A stretch of DNA of 64,000 nt from assembly GCA_033002965.1 (NCBI GenBank), contig JAURVB010013550.1:124001-188000 (forward strand). Direction: 5' to 3'. Source of the stretch: Piper betle. Its lineage: Eukaryota > Streptophyta > Magnoliopsida > Piperales > Piperaceae. The notes beneath the pieces are model-generated. The model made no database searches, was not told the origin of the DNA, and saw nothing but the letters and a program-made list of their open reading frames with translations. The position numbers and the translations under genes were made by a program. Of this stretch, positions 23,440 to 34,324 are shown one piece after another; the first letter of the stretch is position 1, and every line of letters starts with the position of its first letter.

Positions 23440-23740
23440 ATACAGGTAAGGATAGGGATTTATAAAATAGGCCTGAAGGCAACTTGTGTAGATTTTATTT
23501 TCGAAAAGATACTCGAAGGATCTCATCTTCAAGGGTTACTCCGAGTTAAGTAAAATCCAATAAAATGCCACTCACTCATCCTACAATCTATAAAAATTAA
23601 ATCACAATACAATAGAACATAAATCATGATAGAATAGAACATTAAATCAAGGGCGAGTTCTAAACAGATGTGGTAAAATCTCCGAGTGTGTCTTAGTGCC
23701 CAAACGATGAGCTCCCACTTCGTACCTAATCGTCAGTTAT
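23440..23740 (-). repeat. Old fragment of the family A LTR
   Basis: GGGATTTATAAAATAGGCCT, GAAGGCAACTTG, GATCTCATCTTCAAGGG and CGAGCTCC-like blocks follow the order of 24887-25165 in solo LTR copy 2, in the same orientation but much more diverged. Copy 2 inserted about 45 bases away. Confidence 0.6.
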
Positions 23741-24886
23741 GTGATGACAGTGATGAAGTTGCAGCTGGCTTGAATGAGGATTGTGGGTGTAACACCCGTT
23801 CGGCTCACCCGTGAACCGACCCGGAAATGTCACCGGCGACCGAACCGTTCGTTAATCTACTAGATTCGGTTAAGCCGACCAGGATCTACTCTCGGCGTCT
23901 CAAGATGAAGATGCAAATATGAAATGCATGAATGAGAACGATTGGGTTCTAACGCGGTCCTACATGCATGCTGTGATGTACAAGCAAAAACAAGACAAAA
24001 TAATAAATGAGAAACCAAAAGAAAATATATAATATTTTATGAAAATACGATAACACATAATAATCTACCATGACATTAAATCATTATCTCATTCATTTTT
24101 ACCCGAGCCGAGTCTGAACTCCAAGGCTCCCTACTCATTCATATTTATCAGTTCGTTTCATAACAAGTAATTCATCAAGACAAAAACATTGTAATAATCA
24201 TCCACACAGCATTAAACAACCATCATTATACATTACACGCGGCAGGTACATGTGTGCGCGGTTCCGTGCTGCTCCTCCGCAGTCCCGACAGCTTTCATCG
24301 CTCGCATTCCTCACCTACATATATATAGAAAAACCGTCAGTAACGAGTGTTACCGGCCCGGAAAATAACTAATATCAATCTGGCACAGGAGAGCAAACTC
24401 TCCTGTTGAATCAAAACCATATACTTCCTCAAGAACTCTCATCAGGGCACATACGGGAGCCGTCGTCGTCGGGCCGTCGCCCTCGGGTCGACAGCGTCCC
24501 CCTATCTTTCTCATTCTCATACCTTGGCCATTTCTCTATTGCTTCTCGCATCAAATTTCATTCCTTACCGCCCTCTGCACCTTCCATATTACTCCTGGCC
24601 TTGAGCACAAAGGCCGAGCACTCTCAGGCAGTCGCCTTCAGTACCCTTTGAACCACAAGTCTAGACATGCGCTGCATTGCAGTACCCGTAAACCTCCACA
24701 CTTCTCCGGGTTTGAGGAACTCAAAGGTGGAGTTGTCCGGATCCTTCGGGAACGAAGTGGGTTCTCCCCAGCTCCAGAGCCCGCTCTTCCGGGCACACGC
24801 CCTATCTGAAGACGTGGCCGCAAGTAACCCTCATTCCATCTCTCACCGAAAACGCGAAAACTATATATATATAGGCCTGGGTTGGG

Positions 24887-24894
24887 ATTTATAC
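24887..24894 (-). promoter_or_regulatory. TATA box of solo LTR copy 2
   Basis: The minus strand reads GTATAAATCCC at the place matching the TATA block of copy 1. Conserved in a sequence that is otherwise clearly diverged. Confidence 0.55.
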
Positions 24895-25001
24895 AATAGG
24901 CCCGAAGGCAACTTGAGCTGGATCTGAAGTTCGAAAACAAACTCGAGGGATCTCATCCTCGAGGGTTATTAATCCGAAAAAGAACCGTTGGCTAAATGGC
25001 C

Positions 25002-25039
25002 CGAGTTAAGTGGGATCCGATAAAACGCCACTTAACTCG
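25002..25039. repeat. Conserved hairpin CGAGTTAAGTGG / CCACTTAACTCG in solo LTR copy 2
   Basis: Same perfect 12-bp stem as at 17029-17066, again with a 14-base loop and about 107 bases from the TATA block on the minus strand. Confidence 0.85.
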
Positions 25040-26668
25040 TCCTGCACATGATAAATCAAATAAACAATAGAGTAGTGTAAAAACAGAGAACGAGTCCTAA
25101 ACGGACCTGGTAGAAGCTCCAAACGGGTCCACGCGCCTAGGCGGCGAGCTCCTACACCGTACCTACACAATCAAGCTAAAAACTAACGCCCGCATGATGA
25201 ATCACACATCCTATAGCATGCACGCACAATCAACACAATCACTCATCAATCAACACACATTAACCTATATCAATTCTAGCAAGTCTACTTAGGTTAGTTT
25301 GCATTAGATCATGATCATTACCTAATAACCCTAATTAGTTTCATAACTTCTATTTTTAACACCACACAATTCCACAAATTTCATATTTTATTCTAAATCA
25401 AATCTACATTTATATAAGTAATTACAATGCACAATTCATCAATCATAGCATGCAAATTCTAATAATCAATACTTTCAATTAATTAAGTTAAAATAAATTA
25501 TACCTCGCGTCGTCGAAAATCGGCGACGGCTAGGGTTTCCGTTTCGCGGCTCGAAACTCGAATTCGGCACCTAGCGGCGTCCGAAGTCCGATCAGATTGG
25601 ACCGGGTGCGTTCGGCGGATGATCCGGCGAATTTCCCACGAATCCAATTTTCCGGCGGTTCCGGCGGTTTTCCGGCGAGTGTCGGCGGTTTTCCGGCGGA
25701 TTCCGACGGTTTTCCGGCGACGATTCGGGACGGAGCAATCAGGGGGTCTATCGGCACCAGCTCGACGAGCTTGGTCCGATGGCGGTGTCAAACAGAGCAA
25801 CCGAGGCGGCGATGGCCGTCGGCGGCGGCGTCGAAAGTGGGTGGCGGCGGCGGCGTTCTCCAATCGGGGCTCCGGCCGGCCTCGACGGCGGTCGGGAGGA
25901 TGGGGGAAATGTCGGCGACGGCGAGGGGGTGGTACTGGTGGTCGCAGCGGCGGCGACGGCGGCCGAACGGCGGCGGAATCGACGGGCGGAGCGTCGCGGT
26001 TCGTGGGGCAAATCCGGCGTCGTGGCGGCGAGGCAGTGGCCGGGGTGGGTCGTGGCGGCACGGCGACTTCACGGCGGGGCGGGGCGGCGTCGATTGGCGG
26101 CAGCACGGCGTCGGCAGCGGCGGCGGCGGCGACCACAAGGGGCGGCGGCGGTGGATAGGGTTTTGGAAAAAAAAAGGGTCGGGAGGAAGAAGAAGTGTGT
26201 GCGATGGCATTTTCGTAAATAAGTATTGACTCGATTCCTACTCGAGTCAAAATAATAACTAGTTCGTAATAAATTCTAAAAAAAATCTAGAAAAATATGG
26301 AAAAATTCTATAAAATAAAACAAACACAATAACATCCAAATGACATGCTCTATAACTAATAACCCACCCGAATATCGTCAAACGCGTCCTAATTCGTTAT
26401 TCGGCCTAAAACTATTCTTCGATCAAATAAAAATAACAATCAATACTGCATACCTCCATATACTTGATAACCCATTTTTTTCATCATCTTTCAGGCGTTA
26501 TCATCATACACTTGAGCATACATGACCCTCATTGCTCATAACTCACAGCTGGCCTCAACCCAGCTCGCGGTCCATGAAGCTGACTCGACTCGAACCGACT
26601 GGTTCACTCCCGTAAAACTCTGACTCGAGTCACGGGTTTTACAGTGGGGGGAAAAAAGAAGAAGAATG

Positions 26669-26835
26669 AAGTTGGGTGAGAAAGATGAATGGTAACAGTG
26701 TCGCAAGTGTGGAATATATAGATGTTAGGGTGAGAAGAACGAATGGTTAGGTGAGAAAAATGAATGGTCAGTTGAGAAAAATAAATGGTCAGGTGAGAAA
26801 AACGAATGGTTGGGTGAGAAAAACGAATAGTTATC
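26669..26835. repeat. Minisatellite with 21-bp unit
   Basis: Five or more variants of GGTTGGGTGAGAAAAACGAAT follow each other, with an interrupting segment near 26690-26722. The unit is a multiple of three, so an open frame passes through on the minus strand with a repeated HLTIRFS-like peptide; I do not regard it as a gene. Confidence 0.8.
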
Positions 26836-27871
26836 TTGTAATTAAAACTTGACCCAATTATAAAATCCTGATTCGAATCACTGGTTTTACACTTTGTATA
26901 ACTTGTATGAGCTATATATCTAATTTGAACTTTTTTTAGCAAATTTCACATCATAATTTTTTTATGTATGAAAATTAAAATGTATAAGTAAGAAATTGAT
27001 AATTTTTTTAATATATTTTTACATCAATACTACCTACATTCAAATTTTTAATAACATACTAGGTTAAAAATATTGAATATAAAATATCGAGTTGTTAGTC
27101 AAGTTAAGCCGAACCTAGGTGTAATCTCAATTGATTCGAATTACAAGCCAAATTGAGTTGAACATAGACAAAATTTGAGTTATGTTAGCACCATAATTTT
27201 AAACTTTGTATTGCACCACTGACTATGCTCAATACACCGCATGTTGCCTTCAAATCTAATGTGGCTTAAGCCTTTGTACTATTTTTTTTGTTGAAAATTA
27301 AAGTATTTTAACTTGTATTTAATAAAATATTAAAGATAAAATATATTTTGAATATTAAATAAAATATTTTTTATATAATTTTAAAATTTATTCATATGTT
27401 TTTATTAATAAAAGGGGACTCAGTACTTACTTGGGATTAAAAGTAGAAAATTCAACTAAACAAAATACAATAAAAATACTTCTAATGGGAAGGATCATAC
27501 GATTTGTTCCACGGCTAATATCAATTTTTAATTTTTTTAAAAAATAATAATAAAAATATTTTATACTATAGAAGGTCACGGGTTTAAACCTAACTAACCT
27601 TAATTTTCAATTTTATACTAACAAAGTTCAATCTACTAACCTTTAAAAAAATTTATTATAATTTATATTCTCATTTAATTAGGATCTATAATAAAAATCA
27701 ATTAAAATTTATATTTAAAATATTAAATTATTAGAATTTATCACATTATTTATTTAATAAAAATTTACACATAAAATTAAAATTGAGGTAGAGTACTAAT
27801 AGCCTGATCTTCTTCTCTTTTACTTGCCCAGAAAAGTAAAAGGAGAAGAGATTGTGTGGGTGGGTAAAGAA
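26836..27871. other. AT-rich intergenic region upstream of the 27.9-kb gene
   Basis: Very AT-rich, no coding signal. The last 100 bases contain the presumed 5' UTR and promoter of the next gene. No strong TATA box could be singled out from the AT-rich background. Confidence 0.5.
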
Positions 27872-28553
27872 ATGCGACCACCCCGCCGGCGACCCTCTTT
27901 CTTCTCCTCGTCTCTCAAGCGGGTAATTCTACTCACTCATCGTATTTCAATACACTCCCCTCCCATTCCATCTCTTCCCCCTCTCACTTCGTCTCCTGCA
28001 CCACCAGGTCGAGGAAAGGCTCAAGTCCGAGGAGAAGCCGCAACATCATGCCGCTGCGCCTCCCCCACCGCCCATCTCTTCCTCCCTCTCCCACAGCGAT
28101 GTCCCTCTCGAGTTCCTTTCCCAGCCTCTCGACTTCCCAAGCCCCACAGCTTCCACTTCCTCCTCTCTGCCCAAGCCTGACTTGAAGCCGAGCAGCGTCG
28201 ACGACGGCGATGACGACATCGGTCGCCTGCTTTTTCTTCTTGGGATTTCTGCTTCTGGAGACGGCGAATGCAGTGGTGGGGATGGTGGGTTGTCCGATTT
28301 TAGTGACAGTGCGTTCTACTCCAAAGTTGCTGGGATCAAAGGCCCGAGATCGGCGAAAGAAGCGGGGAGGTTGGATGGTTGGATCGATTATTATTTGTTG
28401 AATGGAGGTGGTGTTGGCGAGACCAGGGAGCCTTTGAGGTTGGCTCATTTGATTCTGGGCAAGGCTGCTTATCTCAATGTTGCCGGACTTGAAGGGGCTG
28501 AGTTTCCCGCCACTGTGGAGGAGTTTCTACGGATTGACCCGCCGTCGTCTTAA
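27872..28553 (+). CDS. Small plant protein of unknown function (198 aa)
   Basis: Two exons, 27872-27922 and 28008-28553, with an 85-bp GT..AG intron in phase 0. Exon 1 gives MRPPRRRPSFFSSSLKR and exon 2 continues VEERLKSEEKPQHHAAAP. The protein has a basic, Ser-rich N-terminus, a Pro/Ser-rich linker, an acidic stretch DDGDDDIGRLLFLLG, and a compact C-terminal half. That half reads YSKVAGIKGPRSAKEAGRLD, then GWIDYYL, EPLRLAHLILGKAAYL and a final FPATVEEFLRIDPPS. The C-terminal block looks like a conserved plant domain, but I cannot name the family with certainty and assign no function. The splice was chosen because it alone joins an ATG to the long frame without stops. Codon use and GC content are those of a real gene. 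Confidence 0.75.
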
Positions 28554-29665
28554 GTGTATGAGTGAATTCTTGATTTTGGGAAGGCTGGTGAACAAAATTA
28601 TTTGCTGATGCTGAACAAAATGTATGTTTTGTTTTTCTTCGTACACTCTCATGATCAACCACATTCTGCTATTGTATATGAGATAGAACCAGAAAGGAAG
28701 CCATGCTTTGCTGACCTTAACTTGCTCTCGGAATTTGGAGTTGCCATGGATAACTGTTTGATAAAATGCTTGATAGAGGATAAATGTGCCGATCTTCAGA
28801 TATTTTATGAGACAAATATCATCATGGTATCATTTTGCATGGAACGTGATCTTCATTCTATCTTTTCACTATTTTCTACTCTTGAACATTTCTATTTGTT
28901 TCTTCCGGAATAATGCCAATTCATCAAGGAGCATGAAAAATGATAAGGTTAAAAAAAGAAAAACTGTTTTGGAAAAAAATCTTCAAAAAACTATGTTTGG
29001 GTGCAAAGGAATGTAGGTCAAGATTCGACAACACTAACGGGGGAGAGAACAGGCTTAAAATTCTAAAGATTTATATTAATCTTTTTGATGGAACTATTTA
29101 AAGGTTTATAGATTTATATTGATATTTTTTTATGGAAAGGAAAATGATTGAGTTATAGGTGTTAATTCCGGCTTGAATGATGTTATTAGCTATGTTAGTT
29201 CGCATTGGAATTGGACTGTGAACAATAGTTTGCTAGAGCCGTATATTTGCAACTACTGATGTAATAATTAATGAAGCGGGAAACTTAAGAATCAATGTCT
29301 TCACAACTATTATTTGTTATATCATGTAGTTGTTAGAATTGTAATTCTTGTGTATACGACTATGACGCAATAAATTTTTAGGGGCAGCCGAAACTAAGAA
29401 CTCAATAACATCCACAAATAATGACATAAATGTTATGGAAAAGTAATTCATGAATGAATTGACAAAAATCTCTCCTAATACAAAATAAAAGGCCCAGTGA
29501 ACGACATTTTAAGGTCGTCCACCAAGAACAATCGCAATAAAATGTAATCAAAGTAGGCTTTGCGACAAGTTGAACTACGAAATACATTTCCAATTCCCAC
29601 TTTTCGCCTGACCATGAGTCCCATCCACTGCTACAAAGCATTCCACTCGACTTCCCAAAGAGACA
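28554..29665. other. Region downstream of the 198-aa gene
   Basis: The first few hundred bases are probably its 3' UTR (AATAAA near 29370 may be a distal poly(A) signal). An open frame at 28602-28913 has no recognisable family. Nothing else stands out. Confidence 0.45.
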
Positions 29666-29668
29666 CTC

Positions 29669-30004
29669 CTACCGAACCTCGCCGGCCATGACAGCAACTT
29701 TTCTGGTGTGATGAGGCCAGAACGGTGAAAGTGAAACTACCTTTCCAATCAAAATTGAGGTTGGTGAAACCAAGTCTGCCAATTTCACTTCATCAACCAG
29801 ATATCTGGGCTCTGCAAATACCTGCAGCAGAAAAGCATGGTAAGAAGCGGGCACTAAAACGAATAAAAAGGAAATTTGAACTCGGTATTGCAGCCCACCA
29901 TTCGCTGCCACAAAAGGGGAGGAGGGAGGCAAGCCAAGGCTCATCAGCTTCTGAGAGATCACCGGCAAGGTCGACAAGCCCATGTAGACGACCAAAGTCA
30001 AATT
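29669..30004 (-). pseudogene. 3' fragment of a uroporphyrinogen-III C-methyltransferase gene (UPM1-like)
   Basis: The minus strand gives TLVVYMGLSTLPVISQKLM and SLGLPPSSPFVAANGG. After an intron whose acceptor CTGCTGCAG ends at 29822, it gives VFAEPRYLVDEVKLADLVSP and TSILIGKVVSLSPFWPH. This is the end of the methyltransferase that makes precorrin-2 for sirohaem in plastids. The upstream exons are absent: a stop lies just before TLVVY, and 30010-30430 has no match. The region that should carry the conserved VERGTTPQQR is altered. The fragment keeps an intron border, so it came from genomic DNA rather than mRNA. Confidence 0.72.
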
Positions 30005-30439
30005 TGGGTCTACTCAAAAAGAAAAAGTCAAACTCATGTTTCAAATTCAATTCATGGTGGTTAGTGAAAATAAGAGGACAAACCCCTCTTTCTTTTTGTT
30101 ATTATCTTAGGAGTTTGGAATGCTCGCAATCTCTAGTCGCAATCTCTAGTGTCGAGGAAAGAAGTTTGATGTTTTCAATCTATTAATTCAATAAAATATG
30201 ATCCTCTTTCATTTATCTAAGATAAAAATTAAAGTAAAAAATCTTTGTAAGCTTCAAAAGGTTTTATTAGAGGATGACAAATTTAGCATAACTATTCTTG
30301 AGACCCCTTCGATCGTATTCTAATTTTAAGGAACCCAATAATTTGTAAAGTCTCCAAGCTACAAGAAAGTGATCAATTTATCGACTATCGAGCGTTGAAC
30401 CTTTCGGATGACTTTGAATTTTCCTTCACCATAGTCTAT

Positions 30440-33400
30440 ACTTTAAACACATACTAATAGAGATAAGAGTTATGGCAAAATTTTTCATGTGTCAAACCCT
30501 CTATTCAACTTCCTTGCATCCTCATGGGCGACTTTAACTGTATTAAAAGTAATAACGAACATCTCAGGTAGTGCTGATGGTCCTTATTGGCATTTTAATT
30601 AATTTAATAATTTTATCTTTTTAGCAAATCTAATTAATATTCTTTATAAATCTAATTATATGTGAAGTAACAAGCATGTTGATGACACTATTGTTTACAG
30701 GAAACTTAATAGAGGCTTTTCCAATGATCTTGGATGATGAAATTTCCCAACAGGTATATCAATTGTCTACTTCGAGGATCTTCCAATCATTCTCCTATTT
30801 AGAATCTTCCGATTATTCTCCTATTTTATTTAAGCTCGAGGACTATTTGCCCTTTGGTTCAAAACCATTTCGCTTCTTTACTATGTGGCTTAAAGATGAC
30901 TCAATCAAGGCTATAGTTCAACATACTTGGTCCGCCCACATTGTTGAAAATCCTCAATTTATTCTTTTAAAAAGCTCAAAGGTGTTGAAGTGACCTTACA
31001 AACTTAAAATATTGAGATTTTTAGTAAAATTAATGTGAGATTGAGCAACACTCAATCGTTTCTCCAAGATGACCAACAAATGCTCTCCATGGATCTTATA
31101 AATACTTCATTGCTTTAAAACAAAAAATTGGCTCGTCTCAATTTACTTCAAGAGGAAGGCATTGAAGAAAAGTTCTACAAACAGATTCTAGAATAAATTG
31201 GCTGAGAGAAAGGAATAAAAATTCACAGTTCTTCTACTCCACGGTTGCCTCTCACTTCCTAAGAAATCATATTCATGAGATTGTGGATCCACATGGGAAT
31301 AAACTTGTCGATCCTCATGCCATTGGGATTGAAGTCGAGAGGTTCTTCGAAGATTTGTTCACACCTTCATCCTCTGATATTCCTTCGTCAATTCCTTTCC
31401 GACGTAAATTGACTCTTAAATAAGCTTCTATGTTGACTCATGAGTTAATAATGAGGAAGTTGAAGCTATTATCTTTGGTGCTCCAAATAATAAAGTTCTT
31501 GGCCCAGATAGTTTCATCAAAGAATTTTTTGTATTCTTCTGGGATATTATTGGTAAAGATCTTATATTGGTCATCAAGCATTCTTCGCACAAAGTAAACT
31601 ACTTCAGGCATTAAATCATTGTTTCTTTTTCCTTATTCCAAAAACTCCATATGTCATATCTTTTGAGCACTTTAGGCTTATTTCTCTATGCAACTTCATC
31701 TATAAATGTATCTTCAAAATTATGGCTTCTCGGCTAATTCTCATTTTACCTTCGTTGATTAGCTTAAACCAGTTAGCATTCTTGAAGGATAGGTTGATAA
31801 ATGAAAATATCTTGTTAGCCTACGAATTAATGAGGAATTCCATCACTCAAGGGGGCCAAAAAAGTTTTGTATCAAGGTTGATTTGAAAAAGACCTTTGAT
31901 AAAGTTTAGTGGGATTTCCTATTTTTGGTCTTTCACAATTTGGGATTCAACAATTCTTAGATTAATTGGATTTTTAAATGTTTCATCCCTTTATCCTTTA
32001 GTGTTGTGATAAATAGATGTAATTTTGATTTTTTCAACAACAAAAGTAGTTTTTGACAAGGTTGTCCTCTTTCGCTGCACCTCTTCATTATTTGTATGAA
32101 AGCGCTCTTGATTATGCTTGAATTTAAAGCACCATAAGGCCTTATCATTCCTCCTAAGACAAAGATTGCTCCAAATGTTTCTCATTTAATATTTGCCGAT
32201 AATCTTTTAATTTTCTCCAAATACTCTCCTCTTTTGGCACAACATATAAAATTTTCCTTACATGACTCTAGTACCTCCTCGAGGTTAAAAACAAATATTA
32301 TAAAAATGGTGTATTCTTCTCTCATGCTTGCGTCCATAAAGAAACATTCAGTGGTTTGCTTGACTATCACATTGGAGTGCTCCCTATTTGTTATTTGGCT
32401 TTGCCTCTTAGTTTAAACTTTCTTATTCCATATGTATTCCTCTCATTGATAAGATAAAAACTAAGAATCAAGGATAGAAATCATAACACTATCTTATGTC
32501 AGCCAGCTCGAACTCTTAAAATTCGTTTTCAATGGCATGTTTCACTATTGGACCTCCACCTTCACACTTTCAAAGTGTGTTCTCAAGCTAATTACTAAAT
32601 TATTCTTTTCATTTTTATGGATAGGGAATATTAATATCAGAGGTTTTAATAATGGCATGTTAGTTGTCTTTGTATCTAAGATATTTCTTATGTTAATAAA
32701 GTAGGACTAACAAAATTATTTTGGCAAGTATTAACAAATAAAAATAGTTTGTGGGTGAAGTGGATTTATGAAGTTTATGTACATGGTAGATCTATATAGG
32801 CTGTGCTCACAAATTGTAAGTCTCACGCTTGGAATGATATTATTTCCTTAAGAGAAAAAATAGTATATGGTAACAACAATGAAATGAACACATTCACTTG
32901 ACTTAACCCTTGATTTAATCATTGCCCTCTCATCCAAAGATTCGGTCATCAAACTCTTGCAAATCTTAGAAGAAACACCTCCCACACTATATCTCAATCC
33001 ATCATTTAGGATTCTTAGGCCCTTACCTCTAATACTACAAGCACAAAAGAAGTTCTAAAATTTTTAAATGATAATACTCCTTTCATACAGATGATAGTAT
33101 AGGGTGGTTTATCGTCTACAAGAAAATTTTCCTTCAAGAGGTGTTGAAATTTCTTGAGATTTCCTTCTCCAAAAGTGTTATAAGAGCCTCTTGTTTAGTC
33201 TAAATACCGAACAAACTGGCATGCATTCATTGTTTGGTTAGTCATGTTAAATGTGACTTTAACTCTACACAATCTTCAAAAGAAATGACTTTATCTCGCT
33301 AATAGATGCTCTCTTTGTGAGACTTGCTAGAAAAATAGAAACTATTTATTTTTTGAATGCTCTTATAGTAAACAAGATTGGAAAGCAATCCTTCAATAAT

Positions 33401-33776
33401 GTCACATGTTCTATCAAGTTAACTTCTTTGATGAAGAAATAAATTCATTTTTTACCTTTTGTTTACAAAACAATCATGCAAGTCTCGCTCTTAAAACCCT
33501 TTTTTATTGCTTACGTTTTTTCTATATGATACGAGTGAAATAAAAGAATATTTGAAGACTTCAAAATATACTATGGTTTGTTGATTATATCTATTATTTC
33601 TCAAGTGCAAATTTCTTTGGAAGTCCTAAACTATAAATAGAGAATTATTGATCATTGTAATTTCCTTCTAAATTTTTGGATATAACCCCGTAACGACTCT
33701 TTAGAGCTCTTTTCCCTTTTATATTTCTTTTCCCCTTTTGAATTCTTGAAATAAAATTTTACTTTATCAAAAAAAA
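30440..33776 (+). mobile_element. Dead L1-type non-LTR retrotransposon (LINE)
   Basis: Read over many stops and shifts, the plus strand shows endonuclease text ILMGDFNCIKSNNEH (about 30515) and RT text GPDSFIKEFFVFFWDIIG (31505). Further RT text is FEHFRLISLCNFIYKCIF (31665) and ASRLILILPSLISLNQLAFL (31720-31780). The catalytic box is changed to FADN (IFADNLLIFS, 32190) instead of FADD. Zinc-knuckle-like CSLCETC...LFFECSYS lies at about 33310-33370. The 3' end is marked by AATAAAATTTTACTTTATC and a short poly(A) at 33768-33776. The start is truncated or unrecognisable. Confidence 0.85.
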
Positions 33777-34324
33777 GTTAGATAATTTGTATACTGCTCC
33801 TAAGATCAAGAATATTTTACAATAAACTGCAAGAAAATTACAAACCCTCGCCTCCGAAAAAAATAAGAGTCCTCTGTTATTCACAATGTTATAATATGTA
33901 CGCTAGTGAGAAGCAAGAGAGAGAAAAAGAATATAATTGGGCTTCACAACAAGTTTGGCCTAACTTATGTGTGAATTAACACGGTGTGGATCTGGAGGGG
34001 AAAATTAAAAATGATGCAGGTCCTTAGTTTTTAAATATAAAAAATGTTTTAAGATTATCTATCATGGTATTTATACATTTTGTACTATTTATTATGAAGT
34101 ATGAAGTAAAGAATGGATGCTCAACTACTTTTCTCATTAGTTATGAATTAGTAACAATGTTATAGAAGGAAAACTAGTCATGTTATGGATTAGGAAGAAG
34201 CTTCTAAAATTTTCTTTTAAATGCTTCTATATAATTCATATCCCTTTATGGGTTTTTTTTTTTTAAAATAAGGCCTCCTTTAGCTTTTTGAAATTTTTTA
34301 TGTTGATAAATTTAAATTTTTGCA
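33777..34324. other. AT-rich spacer before the phosphatase pseudogene
   Basis: No match to the missing N-terminal exons of the purple acid phosphatase and no other feature. Confidence 0.5.

Larger units (their letters stand above)
23788..26643 (-). mobile_element. Solo LTR, family A copy 2 (2,856 bp), opposite orientation to copy 1
   Basis: On the minus strand it starts TGTAAAACCCG at 26643 and ends GGGTGTTACA at 23788. A perfect duplication GTGGG (23783-23787, 26644-26648) flanks it. Block by block it matches 15401-18353 read in reverse: both hairpins, the GC-rich tract (25500-26220), the TATAAATCCC block and the end. The GC-rich tract gives a 250-codon proline- and arginine-rich open frame and several overlapping ones. 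None has a domain or a counterpart kept open in copy 1, so they are not called genes. Confidence 0.87.

Noticed and set aside
25498..26250. 250-codon Pro/Arg-rich open frame on the minus strand inside solo LTR copy 2
   Set aside because: GC-rich composition opens several frames on both strands at once; copy 1 does not keep the same frame open, and there is no domain.
26669..26835. Possible CRISPR-like or regulatory array
   Set aside because: The units are directly adjacent with no unique spacers and the genome is a plant; it is a minisatellite.
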